A stretch of 34,576 nucleotides of DNA from Sphingomonadaceae bacterium (GCA_025359685.1 JANYEY010000095.1:1-34576); one strand, 5' to 3'; numbered from the stretch's first letter, positions 1 through 7,398 are shown. Numbers and translations: made by a program. Notes: generated by a model from the letters alone, not told the origin.

Positions 1-1190
1 CGGTGCCGGTTGGCTACCTCGTCCAGAACCGCAAGCTTGTGATCAACGAGCCGCAGGCAGAAATGGTCCGCTACATCATGACCCGCTACCTGGAGTTGGG
101 CTCAGTGGTCGAACTGATCGATGAGCTTGCGCGCGAGGGGCATCGCACCGAGATCAAGACCAGTGCCGCCGGGAACACAAGCGGCGGCGCGCCCTACAGC
201 CGGGGAATGATGTACAGCCTTCTGACCAACCAGATTTATCGCGGGCTGATTACCCACAAGGATCAGACCTATCCCGGCGAGCACGAAGCGATTGTCAGCG
301 AAGAGCTCTGGGATAAGGTCCAGACTGCGATTGCCCAGCGCGCTCAAGGTCATTCGCGGCGGCTCAAGGCCAAGGACCCGAGCCTGCTTGCCGGTATACT
401 TTATGATGGCGATGGACGGGCAATGAGTCCGAGCCATACGCTCAAGGGCAAAGTTCGTTATCGCTACTACAGTACGCGCCAAGCCCTGATCGATGGCTCA
501 GAAGCCTGGCGCGTCTCGGCGCACGACCTTGAGCGGCTCATCTTCACCCGGCTCAGTACCTTCTTTGGCGACCGCGCCATCGTCGCCCAACACCTCCGCG
601 CTCACCTGCATACGGCTCAGCAGGCATCGGCTACGATCGACATGGCAACCAGGTTTGCCGAGATGGCCCGGGCCGGCACGTCAGCGAGCCGGCTCAATCT
701 AATCGCCAAGCTGGTCGAGCGAATCGAGTTGGGCACGGACGTCCTCGTGATTCGCACCAGCACTGCCCGGCTTGCCGCAGCGTTTGATCTCGCTGCCGAC
801 TCCAGCATTGACCCGCGCCCGATTGAGCTTTCCTGCCCTGCGACAAAGGTCTGGCACGGGCGCCAGCTGCGCCTGGTCATCCCCGGACCTCAAAGTGGCA
901 CCCAGATCGTTTACCGTGATCCCAAGCTCCTCAGCCTCATTCGCGAGGCTCACCATGCGCGTCAACTCGCGCTGGCCAACCCTGACAAGACCATCTTCGC
1001 GCTGGCCAGAATGTCAGGCCGTTGCCGCAACCGAATGACAAAATACCTGGCCATCGCCAGTCTCGCGCCGGACATCGTGACGGCAATTCTCGAGGGCCGG
1101 CAGCCGCTCGGATTCTCGGCGACTCAGTTGCTACAGGCTGATCTGCCGCTCAGCTGGTGCGAGCAGCGCCGGCAGCTTGGGTTCGCCTGA
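1..1190 (+). CDS. Large serine recombinase, 3' part (5' end outside window)
   Basis: Site-specific DNA recombinase of the large serine type. The gene is entered from its middle: the frame is open from base 3 with no convincing start, so the N-terminal catalytic domain with the nucleophilic serine is not in the window. What is visible is the 'Recombinase' DNA-binding domain in the first ~110 residues (a PYSRGMMYSLLTNQIYRG stretch, then PGEHEAIV), a following beta-ribbon-like segment without the usual zinc cysteines (LLAGILYDGDGRAMSP), and a long C-terminal tail ending in a segment typical of the proteobacterial members (APDIVTAILEGRQP, then LGF at the stop). It lies just outside the 57-bp att-like repeat at 1386, so it probably belongs to a neighbouring mobile element rather than to the tRNA-Leu island. 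The family call is firm; whether the full gene is intact cannot be judged. Confidence 0.88.
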   Translation, partial: VPVGYLVQNRKLVINEPQAEMVRYIMTRYLELGSVVELIDELAREGHRTEIKTSAAGNTSGGAPYSRGMMYSLLTNQIYRGLITHKDQTYPGEHEAIVSEELWDKVQTAIAQRAQGHSRRLKAKDPSLLAGILYDGDGRAMSPSHTLKGKVRYRYYSTRQALIDGSEAWRVSAHDLERLIFTRLSTFFGDRAIVAQHLRAHLHTAQQASATIDMATRFAEMARAGTSASRLNLIAKLVERIELGTDVLVIRTSTARLAAAFDLAADSSIDPRPIELSCPATKVWHGRQLRLVIPGPQSGTQIVYRDPKLLSLIREAHHARQLALANPDKTIFALARMSGRCRNRMTKYLAIASLAPDIVTAILEGRQPLGFSATQLLQADLPLSWCEQRRQLGFA

Positions 1191-1385
1191 ACCCGCCTCA
1201 ACCCGCCGTGCTGTCACCAATTGTGTAATGGAGACGGAGCAGGAGTTTGGCCGAGATACAGGCGGATTTGCGTGCGTCTCTGGCAGCACGCCCCACATGG
1301 CGACGGTCAAAGACCCGCGGAAGCCCGCCGCAAAGAGGGCGCCCTGCAGGGAACTTTCGAATGCTCTCAGATACTTAGGACTGCT

Positions 1386-1442
1386 TGGTGCGGACGGTGG
1401 GACTCGAACCCACACGAGCAAGGCTCAGGGGATTTTAAGTCC
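1386..1442. repeat. Left att-like direct repeat (orphan tRNA-Leu 3' part)
   Basis: 57 bases identical to 7428-7484 at an offset of 6042. It contains the CCA end, acceptor 3' strand, T arm, variable arm and anticodon arm sequence of tRNA-Leu on the minus strand. Matching stops abruptly at 1443, where the tRNA gene would continue with CCGGCG and this copy reads AGTCAG. It therefore cannot encode a complete tRNA and is best read as the distal attachment site of the island. Confidence 0.9.
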
Positions 1443-1871
1443 AGTCAGGGAGCGTGCCGTGGAATTCCCAATCGTACCTAAGTTACGGTAACGAGGGACT
1501 TTTACTGAGAATGACTATGCTGGAACATTCCCGCGAATTCCGTGCAATTCCGTGCCCAATTACACGCATTTTACACACAGTTAAGTGGCGCTCTCTCTTT
1601 CGGATAATGCGACCTCATGCCGGTACACCTCCACAGGTCAAATTTTAGGGCAAAAATTCGATATCAAGCTCACCCTGCCGGGTTAGTCGGAGTGTGCCAC
1701 CCGTATACCTCATTGGACTTGATTGGTGCCTCACGGGGATTAAACGAGCCACAGCAATGGAAGACGAAACACCATCGTTGAGGCTGTGACACTTTCAGGA
1801 CAGTTGACGGACAAATTCAGCTTGAGAGGTGTCCTACGAGCGCAAAAAGAGCAAATAACGGGGTACAATTT

Positions 1872-1899
1872 CGTGTCCAAGACAGTGTCTTAGGACACG
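1872..1899. promoter_or_regulatory. Imperfect 28-bp palindrome upstream of the island gene
   Basis: Arms CGTGTCCAAGACA and TGTCTTAGGACACG are complementary except for one bulged base and leave almost no loop. That geometry suggests a dimer-binding operator or a recombination-protein site more than an RNA terminator, and no T-run follows. Its target is unknown; it lies ~210 bases before the start at 2108. Confidence 0.4.
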
Positions 1900-1983
1900 C
1901 ATTGAATGACAACTGGAACCCTCTGTGGATTTGCCTAAGCGCGTTTGGAATTATATCGTCCTATCAGCGTCCTTGCGGCGGTT

Positions 1984-1999
1984 GTGAACTCAGGTTCAC
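1984..1999. promoter_or_regulatory. 16-bp palindrome GTGAAC-TCAG-GTTCAC
   Basis: A perfect 6-bp inverted repeat with a 4-base spacer, ~110 bases before the RarA-C-like gene. It may be an operator. It is not the alphaproteobacterial LexA box, which is a direct repeat. Confidence 0.3.
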
Positions 2000-2097
2000 T
2001 TTATTTGCATTTATTTCCGTGAGCGATTTTTCCTCCTTGGACACTTTGCTGCGACAGCTAACGTCCGCCGAGGGGCGGAATGTCTCGACCTCCCAAT

Positions 2098-2102
2098 GGA
2101 GG
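2098..2102 (+). promoter_or_regulatory. Ribosome binding site that decides the start at 2108
   Basis: GGAGG lies 5 bases before the ATG at 2108. The alternative in-frame ATG at 2096 overlaps this motif and has no Shine-Dalgarno sequence of its own, so translation is placed at 2108. Confidence 0.7.
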
Positions 2103-2107
2103 TTACG

Positions 2108-3133
2108 ATGCAGAACATCACCATCAATCTCGATCCCTGGGCCACGAGTTCATTGCTCCACAAATCAATCCGTCGTGGTGAGGTAGAACTGGCCCAATGG
2201 GCTGCCGCGTCGTTCTATCGATACCGAGGCCAGGGCATCTGGCGGCGGCTTTTGAACATTGCGTTCGAGGACATTGGCATTGCCGACCCCGACTTGGTTT
2301 TGGAGGTGGCTCGCATCGCAACTGACAAGCAGCTCAGGGCAGTTCTGGGGGCCGACCTCGATCTCATTGCCGATCTCGCGTGCAGAATGGCTGAGGCTCC
2401 TAAAGATCGCTCCACCGACTACCTGATCTGCGCCAGCATCAAGCTGCCCTGTGGTCAGGCAGAGCAGCGCGAACTCGCCCACAAGTCGGTCGAGGAGTTG
2501 GTCGTGATCGCGGCGGACAATGCGCAGCCTTTGATGAGACGGGCGGCTGCCTCCCTTTTGGCCTGTACAAGGGAAGATAAGGTGATCCGCGGGCAGCCGC
2601 TAGAACGACTGTTTGTCGCGCTCGAAGCCGAGGGACCTAGCCCATTATGCGAGGCCGTCCGGCTGGCTGCCAGCAAGGGGTTCGGCGCGTACATACTCAT
2701 GGCTCCGCTTCTCTGGTCGGCTTATCGTCAGGGTCCACCGGGCCTCCCGGCCTCTCAAACAGTCCCCCAGGCCGAATGGGTCAAGGGAGTTCCGTTTTAT
2801 ACTTTCGATAAACACACCGCCGCAGGCAAGAAGGCGATCTCGCGCTTCGCTGAGCAGTGCGACGAAGTGCGCACAATCTTGGCTCAGCATGTTGCGAGCG
2901 AGGCGCGATCCAGGGTGGCCTGGATGGCAGCCTTCTATGCCGAGGCTGTTCCGATCTCGCTCAGGTTTGATTGGTCGCATTCGCGAGAGCTAGAGGCGCT
3001 CGGATTTGAGGCCGACATGTGTAGGGCTGGCTGCCCCCGCGAAAAGACATCGCCAATGCTCAACGCGGTCTTGCGAAACCTTGGCCAGCTGGACGCGTGC
3101 CGCCGAGAGGTTCTTATAGGGCGGTGGGGGTAA
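2108..3133 (+). CDS. Stand-alone RarA/MgsA C-terminal-like protein, function unknown
   Basis: A 341-residue soluble protein with no signal peptide or membrane segment. Residues ~16-75 resemble the C-terminal (MgsA_C) region of the replication-associated AAA+ ATPase RarA: HKSIRRGE at 18-25, then an A-x-x-R-Y segment, and RRLLNIAFEDIGIADPD at 45-61. In RarA the equivalent is HKS-R-rich, then RRL..ASEDIGLADP. The AAA+ domain (Walker A and B) is absent and there is no room for it upstream. The rest is helical and unassigned, with a notable VPFYTFDKHTAAGKKAI stretch near residues 236-252. In RarA this region drives tetramer formation and sits near SSB-binding elements, so a decoy or modulator of replication-fork proteins is an inference. 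It is the only plus-strand cargo gene in the island. Length and frame look intact. Confidence 0.6.
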   Translation: MQNITINLDPWATSSLLHKSIRRGEVELAQWAAASFYRYRGQGIWRRLLNIAFEDIGIADPDLVLEVARIATDKQLRAVLGADLDLIADLACRMAEAPKDRSTDYLICASIKLPCGQAEQRELAHKSVEELVVIAADNAQPLMRRAAASLLACTREDKVIRGQPLERLFVALEAEGPSPLCEAVRLAASKGFGAYILMAPLLWSAYRQGPPGLPASQTVPQAEWVKGVPFYTFDKHTAAGKKAISRFAEQCDEVRTILAQHVASEARSRVAWMAAFYAEAVPISLRFDWSHSRELEALGFEADMCRAGCPREKTSPMLNAVLRNLGQLDACRREVLIGRWG

Positions 3134-3385
3134 TACATCGGCTAGCTATGAGCGAATGGGAAGCGAGCATGAATGGAGCTGGCCCTTTTTGGCAAACCGA
3201 TCCCATGATTGGCGCAAGAGAGATTTGAACTTGAGTTCACAAAATAATATGCACGACAGCGCTCAACTGGCGACAAAGCGTCATTAAGTCGGCGACCGCA
3301 AATATCAGGATAAAGTCGAAATCTCGATAAATTCATGACGAAGCAATTCGACGCGGTCCACCGCCAGTTGCCACGTCGTGCAGCA
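3134..3385. other. Short convergent intergenic region
   Basis: It separates the plus-strand gene ending at 3133 from the minus-strand nuclease ending at 3386. A perfect small palindrome TGAACT-TG-AGTTCA lies at 3226-3239. No T-rich terminator hairpin is evident. A minus-strand open frame over 3142-3438 shows no recognisable protein features and is not called. Confidence 0.4.
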
Positions 3386-3970
3386 TCAAGCCCGGACCTC
3401 AGCACATGGCTCCCGTCTTCCTGTCCAAGTGCGAGCAAGCCCCTCGGCTACCAGCTGGTCACCGAGCGATCGCCCATCTCGAGAAATTACTCGAAGCTTC
3501 CTTCCATATCGATCCTCGTCCCGCCCAACAATTGCATGAAGTTCGAAGGCGCCTTCGTTCAGGAGTGCAAGCAACTGCCGGGTGGCCCGCTGGCCCAACT
3601 CGAGTTCGCTCGCACACTTCGGTTCGCTGATTTCCGGCGTATCGATGTCCGCAACACGGATCTTCTGGCCTTCAAGCCAGATTGTGTCGCCATCCACCAC
3701 GCAGGTCACACGTACCTCGGCGCAGATATCAAACTTTGCGTGGACCAGCAGACTGCCCGCGTCACTCTCGTCGCTGGATGGTGTTACCCGCCTGGCGCTC
3801 CGCCCAGTCCCTTCAGCACTGGTGGATCGCTCGCGCGTTTCAGCAAACCTTTGGCTGTCCGACGTTGATGACCTCATTGCACTGAGAATGATGAAGACAA
3901 GTGCCACGAACGCACCAAAGGCTAAGATAATGAGGGGCCATCTGCTTGCCTCCCTCTTCGTCACCCGCAA
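3386..3970 (-). CDS. Membrane-anchored SNase-type (thermonuclease) nuclease
   Basis: Predicted Ca-dependent nuclease of the staphylococcal nuclease fold, tethered to the membrane by one N-terminal segment (LIILAFGAFVALVFIIL). Counted from an upstream GTG at 4054 the catalytic set is complete: DGDT (121-124), R133, D138-T139-P-E141 and DRYGR with R185, matching D21, R35, D40, T41, E43 and R87 of the Staphylococcus enzyme. I prefer the TTG start at 3970 because GGGGAGG lies 5 bases upstream; this gives 194 residues with the membrane segment at ~11-32. The nuclease domain would face the periplasm. It is the last gene of a same-strand set with the SH3 protein (177 bases upstream from this start) and the coiled-coil protein. 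The activity call is good; the biological role (uptake, degradation or defence) is open. Confidence 0.82.
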   Translation of the reverse strand: MRVTKREASRWPLIILAFGAFVALVFIILSAMRSSTSDSQRFAETRERSTSAEGTGRSARRVTPSSDESDAGSLLVHAKFDICAEVRVTCVVDGDTIWLEGQKIRVADIDTPEISEPKCASELELGQRATRQLLALLNEGAFELHAIVGRDEDRYGRKLRVISRDGRSLGDQLVAEGLARTWTGRREPCAEVRA

Positions 3971-3975
3971 TTGTG

Positions 3976-3982
3976 CCTCCCC
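3976..3982 (-). promoter_or_regulatory. Strong Shine-Dalgarno for the nuclease TTG start
   Basis: The minus strand reads GGGGAGG, then 5 bases, then TTG at 3970. The longer frame begins with GTG at 4054, where the only purine-rich run abuts the start codon. Confidence 0.55.
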
Positions 3983-4147
3983 ACGGATATCGCTAGTTCT
4001 GCGGTCGATTTTGTTCGCTGGACGCGCCCGAATTTCTAGCCGGTACTGATGCACCCTCTACTTAGGCCCGGCAACATCGGAATGATTGACGAGCAACACC
4101 TGGATCCTGATCGGATTTCCGCGATCAGCGTTAACCGACGCGACAAG

Positions 4148-5296
4148 TCATAAACTCGTGTCTGGATCTTTGATCGGATCCAAACTGGTGTTTGGATCGT
4201 TGATCGGATCTTCCTCGCCATCGCCTTCATCTTCAGTGTCGATCGAGCCTGGCTTTGTAGAGGTAAGGTCATCCGTCGGAAGATAGCCAACACCTCCTGA
4301 GTTTAGACCAATCTCGGTGTATGATCCGATTGTCCCGTTCGTTTTGACCTTCTGATTAATACGGAACTTCTGCTTCGGGTCGTTTATGGTCGTAGACGAG
4401 GAGTTCGGCGACACCAGCGGCGCTTCATCGTACAGAACGTAGTAATCACCTGCGGTTGAGGCATCAATATCAGGCGGAGCTGACACGGATAAATTCACGG
4501 CCGAGACGTACCTGCCGGTATGCGGACCGCGCTTGATTAGGAACCAGTTCGTGCTGTTGTCGCGCCCTCCTTGGACGATTACGCCCACGAGTTCGGTGGA
4601 CCTGGGTATGCTCGCAATTAGCTTCGCCGTTCCGCTTGGCTCGGACCGAACGTTGAGCGAACTCACACCGTACATTGTCTGCCACGTGGAAGGATCGTCG
4701 ACAGGCGCTTCCGAGGTTGCTTCGGACACAGGAGCTTCAGTGGCAACAGCTGCCGGGCTTGAACTGCTATCAGTTGAGCAGCGGACCACTGCAATCAAAA
4801 GTGCGAGTGCGATGATCGTAAAGACGACCTTGGCCCCCGTTCCCCCACTTGTGGGCGACGGCGACCAATCCAACTCACTCGCCGCTGGGACTGGATCCTC
4901 ACCAATCTCATCCTCAAACTCCGAGGGCTCAACGCCCGCCGCCCGCTCGGCGGCTGAAGGATCAGCCGAAACCGCGGTAAGTTGAGCACTGGGCTTGGGC
5001 GGAGGAGGTTTTGGTCGCGACACTCGAGGACCGACGGTAGGAGAAGCGGTCGAAGGTAAGGGCTCAGGAGCAGGTGCCGTCTTCCCGGGCACGGGGCCGA
5101 GGATGTCATCGAAAAGCGGAATCAGCTCTGGACACTGGCCAGCGAGCATGTCGGCCTGTCGTCCCAATCCAGGCTCGTAGCGTATATCTGAGTTGCGGTT
5201 TAAGTCCTGATTAGCTATCGCCGCCCGCCATTGCTTTGGCGTAGATAGGCGCAGTTGCCTGCCGCCGATTTTTGCAATGATGACGGCATCACTCAT
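4148..5296 (-). CDS. Single-pass membrane protein with tandem SH3-like domains
   Basis: 382 residues with a modular layout. An N-terminal globular segment (1-68; IIAKIGGRQLRLSTPKQWRAA, no family recognised) is followed by a Pro/Ala-rich acidic linker (69-155), one membrane helix (156-173, KVVFTIIALALLIAVV), a Ser/Ala/Glu linker, a bacterial SH3 domain (~206-268, with LNVRSEP and GRYVSAVNL) and a second SH3-like repeat (~285-344, ending GGVGYLPTDDL). The C-terminus is an acidic tail with a duplicated 10-residue unit (DPINDPNTSL / DPIKDPDTSL). The likely topology is N-terminus in the cytoplasm and SH3 domains in the periplasm, where such domains usually bind peptidoglycan. It sits 63 bases downstream of the coiled-coil gene and upstream of the nuclease gene, all on one strand. 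No enzymatic motif is seen; a scaffold or envelope sensor is an inference. Confidence 0.65.
   Translation of the reverse strand: MSDAVIIAKIGGRQLRLSTPKQWRAAIANQDLNRNSDIRYEPGLGRQADMLAGQCPELIPLFDDILGPVPGKTAPAPEPLPSTASPTVGPRVSRPKPPPPKPSAQLTAVSADPSAAERAAGVEPSEFEDEIGEDPVPAASELDWSPSPTSGGTGAKVVFTIIALALLIAVVRCSTDSSSSPAAVATEAPVSEATSEAPVDDPSTWQTMYGVSSLNVRSEPSGTAKLIASIPRSTELVGVIVQGGRDNSTNWFLIKRGPHTGRYVSAVNLSVSAPPDIDASTAGDYYVLYDEAPLVSPNSSSTTINDPKQKFRINQKVKTNGTIGSYTEIGLNSGGVGYLPTDDLTSTKPGSIDTEDEGDGEEDPINDPNTSLDPIKDPDTSL
4152..4211. repeat. Two imperfect 30-bp tandem repeats at the 3' end of the SH3 gene
   Basis: Units at 4152-4181 and 4182-4211 differ at few positions and keep the reading frame, so each encodes one acidic decapeptide of the DPI-DP-TSL type at the C-terminus of the SH3 protein. 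This is a recent in-frame duplication and copy number may vary between strains. Confidence 0.75.
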
Positions 5297-5359
5297 CGCA
5301 GCACGCCGACTGCATGCATGCTTTCGAATTCGTCGAGCAAGCTGGTTGAACCGGCTGCA

Positions 5360-5992
5360 TCATGAGATGCCGCTCACTTCGCCTTTCAAAACCAACAGCC
5401 ACTCGCCGCTTATATCCTTTCGAACAACGGCTGCGCGGTTAACGATGAATTTGTCGCCCTGAAGCAGGTTGAAGTGATGGGCCAATGGATGGTCGGAGAC
5501 GAATTGACGATACTTCTGCCACGATTTGCGCAGAGTAAAACCTGGAAGCAGCCACGCTGTATCGGGTTGACCGGGCATGGGAACCAGCCAAAAGCGATCG
5601 ACCTCGCTCTTCAGCAAGTTCGAAATGTCGCCGCTACGTTCGTTCGTGTAGAATTGGGCACCAAGGTCATTCGCCAGATCTGCGATCTCATTCGGCTTAA
5701 CGGCATCGTTATAGCGACTCACAAGAATCTGATCATCTTGCATAGCCTGCGACGGAGGTCGGTCCAGCGCGGCTGCGGTTTGAAGGTCGCTCGGATAAGA
5801 CGTGCTGGGATTAGGGGCCGGTTGCCGTTCGTCTTCAGGGAGAAAGACACGGGAATCTCGACGATCGAGAGTTGGATAGGACGACCCTGATGCCGAGTTG
5901 GCCGACCCTATAATTGGACTACCATCTACTTTTGCCTCAAGCAGTTTTACCTGCCGCTGGAGACTCGCAAATTCGTCAGTCAACGTTTTCAT
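5360..5992 (-). CDS. Coiled-coil protein of unknown function, first gene of the minus-strand set
   Basis: 210 residues. It opens with a coiled coil (~1-24, LTDEFASLQRQVKLLEAKV), then a Ser/Pro-rich low-complexity linker (~25-85), then a compact C-terminal domain (~88-210) with a RYNDAV motif, an FWLVPMPG / WLLPGF strand pair and a GEWLLVLKGEVSGI end. I do not recognise a named family; the C-terminal part reads like a small beta-rich domain. The heptad pattern continues upstream in frame (LEIEGLRKS) as far as a TGA near 6062, but no ATG, GTG or TTG occurs there, so the gene may have lost its true 5' end. The ATG at 5992 is the first usable start and its purine-rich motif is rather far away (12 bases). 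It lies upstream of the SH3 and nuclease genes on the same strand. Confidence 0.55.
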   Translation of the reverse strand: MKTLTDEFASLQRQVKLLEAKVDGSPIIGSANSASGSSYPTLDRRDSRVFLPEDERQPAPNPSTSYPSDLQTAAALDRPPSQAMQDDQILVSRYNDAVKPNEIADLANDLGAQFYTNERSGDISNLLKSEVDRFWLVPMPGQPDTAWLLPGFTLRKSWQKYRQFVSDHPLAHHFNLLQGDKFIVNRAAVVRKDISGEWLLVLKGEVSGIS

Positions 5993-6060
5993 CGATTTGC
6001 GAAGTCCCTCGATTTCCAGCGAGGCTTGCCGATCGAAATTCGGGACATACGGTCCACCGT

Positions 6061-6176
6061 CTAATCAAGCGATTAGAGTCGAGCGCTGATGATTGCCCAA
6101 AGGCGCGCACCTCGAGGAAAAGCCGTACTCCGTCCATCTGAAGGAGTTAAGCAGTAAACCTGCTTAGGCGCGCACC
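6061..6176. promoter_or_regulatory. Cluster of small dyads between the coiled-coil gene and the RT-like gene
   Basis: It holds a perfect hairpin CTAATC-AAGC-GATTAG (6061-6076), a perfect hairpin TAAGCAG-TAAAC-CTGCTTA (6148-6166), and an 11-base direct repeat AGGCGCGCACC at 6101-6111 and 6166-6176. The second hairpin follows the stop of the RT-like gene (6190, minus strand) closely enough to be its terminator, though without a T-run. The rest lies in the promoter region of the coiled-coil gene. Confidence 0.35.
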
Positions 6177-6189
6177 ACCGAGCAGAGAG

Positions 6190-6735
6190 TTATTCTTCAA
6201 CGGTGATGAGCTTCTTGCGGCGTGTAAAAAGGACGAACATCCCGAGGATGACATCACCTATCTTCGCGCCGGGCGACAAAATTATCCGATGTGTGCCGTC
6301 ACGCTTGTTCAGCTTCTTTGGGACCGCACTCGAAAGCACGCGAGCCGTTGGCTTAATTGAACGGGCGCGTACTATGATCTCATCTAGGGTTAGCGCTCGA
6401 GGGGGCTGGTCGAACGGCTTGGGAACGAGCTGGTCCAAAATAACGGACATTGACCCGCCCAAGCTGTTTAAGAGATGGTCTTGGAGGCGTCGCGCTGCAC
6501 TTTTGCGGCCCACGCTTACAAGGACACTTAGCCTCAGGCACCCTTTGTCGAAATTCCGGATAAGCTTCATCGACCATTGCCGATCCTCCGACGACCATTT
6601 CGATACGTGGCCCAATTTTCGGAGAGCGAGTTCGCGTCTTGCCAAATAACTAACGCAGGAACGCGGTCGGCAGTCTTGCAAATCGTGAAACGCGAGATGG
6701 GTTATCGCCGCCCGAAGCCTAGCGTCTCTCTGCAT
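6190..6735 (-). CDS. Hypothetical protein, possibly the N-terminal remnant of a reverse transcriptase
   Basis: 181 residues, starting at the ATG at 6735 with AGGAG 11 bases upstream. The frame stays open to 7038 but that part overlaps the integrase on the other strand. The protein is basic and largely helical (RQWSMKLIRNFDKG, RRLQDHLLNSLGG). Near the end there is VPKKLNKRDGTHRIILSPG, which loosely resembles the K-x-D/G-G-x-R-x-I-x-x-F/P-G opening of bacterial reverse transcriptase domains. If that reading is right, the palm domain with the YxDD motif is missing and the frame ends in an unrelated tail. The resemblance is weak and by eye; a plain hypothetical protein is equally possible. It is divergent from the integrase, with 37 bases between starts. 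Confidence 0.4.
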   Translation of the reverse strand: MQRDARLRAAITHLAFHDLQDCRPRSCVSYLARRELALRKLGHVSKWSSEDRQWSMKLIRNFDKGCLRLSVLVSVGRKSAARRLQDHLLNSLGGSMSVILDQLVPKPFDQPPRALTLDEIIVRARSIKPTARVLSSAVPKKLNKRDGTHRIILSPGAKIGDVILGMFVLFTRRKKLITVEE

Positions 6736-6772
6736 GCCGCGCGCGCAACTCCTGAGATAATAGTAGACTGAT

Positions 6773-7398
6773 GTGAGCAGGAAATTTGATCGGCTGAACC
6801 GCATCGCAGTCAGAAAGCTTGGTGCTAACGGGAAGCTCCAGGAACACGGGATCGTTGCGGAACGTCTCTTGAATGGCGATATTAGATACAGCATCAACAT
6901 TATGGTTGATCGGCGGCGGGTGCACCGCGTTATCGGAAGGGAAAGCGAGGGCGTCACACGCGAGCAGGCCGAGCGTGCTATCGAGTCGTTTCGAACGAAG
7001 GCCCGCGAGGGTCGGCTCAATCTGCCGACGGGGCGCAAGACTTTCCGCGATTTCGACCAAATGGGGGAGGACTATTTGGCCAAGATCGAGGCTGATCCCA
7101 ACGGGCATGGTCGCAACCTTGCTCGCAAGCAGCGCCACATCCGAGTGCTACTGGCTCCGCACTTCAGGCGAATGCGACCGGACAATCTGAACGACATCGC
7201 CATAGCCGGGTACGTGAAGGCGCGGCGCGAAGAAGGTATAGCCCCTGCTACAATTAACCGCGAACTAGCGACGCTTATACGCACCTTTCAGACGAGCATG
7301 TTGATGAGGCCATGACCAAGCTGGACAGCGCCCTTCGTGCCCCGATTACACCGGAATTACACGCGGGCCAACATGAGGCAGATAAAAGTGTAAGCTGA
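6773..7398 (+). pseudogene. Tyrosine integrase with catalytic domain deleted
   Basis: Remnant of the island's phage-type tyrosine recombinase. The first ~170 codons from the GTG at 6773 encode the arm-binding region and the SAM-like core-binding domain (FRDFDQMGEDYL, then ARKQRHIRVLLAPHF and APATINRELATLIRTF). After that the frame reads 10 more codons and stops at 7315. From 7291 a different frame encodes DEHVDEAMTKLDSAL... and ends with TGA at 7396-7398, which looks like the usual C-terminal tail of such integrases just after the catalytic tyrosine. The catalytic block with R-H-R-Y is gone, so an internal deletion of about 0.6 kb has joined head to tail out of frame. The position next to tRNA-Leu is that expected for the island integrase. 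Confidence in the remnant is high; the tail assignment is by pattern. Confidence 0.8.

Larger units (their letters stand above)
1443..2107. other. Long non-coding stretch at the left end of the island
   Basis: About 660 bases without a convincing gene; the open frames here are short and lack coding character. The composition is AT-richer than the rest of the window. It contains several TGTCC/GGACA motifs (around 1797, 1809, 1830, 1873, 1893 and 2038), an octamer GACACTTT repeated at 1788 and 2040, a long imperfect palindrome at 1872-1899 and a second one at 1984-1999. This could hold integrase arm-type or excision-factor sites and the promoter of the gene at 2108. No consensus promoter stands out. 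Confidence 0.5.

Noticed and set aside
1177..1491. Open frames spanning the left att copy
   Set aside because: They run through the orphan tRNA fragment and show no protein features.
3142..3438. 98-codon minus-strand frame between the RarA-C-like gene and the nuclease
   Set aside because: It overlaps the 3' end of the nuclease gene in another frame and has no recognisable features or start site.
6736..7038. N-terminal extension of the RT-like gene
   Set aside because: It lies opposite the integrase coding region, has a shadow-like composition, and a better start with AGGAG is at 6735.
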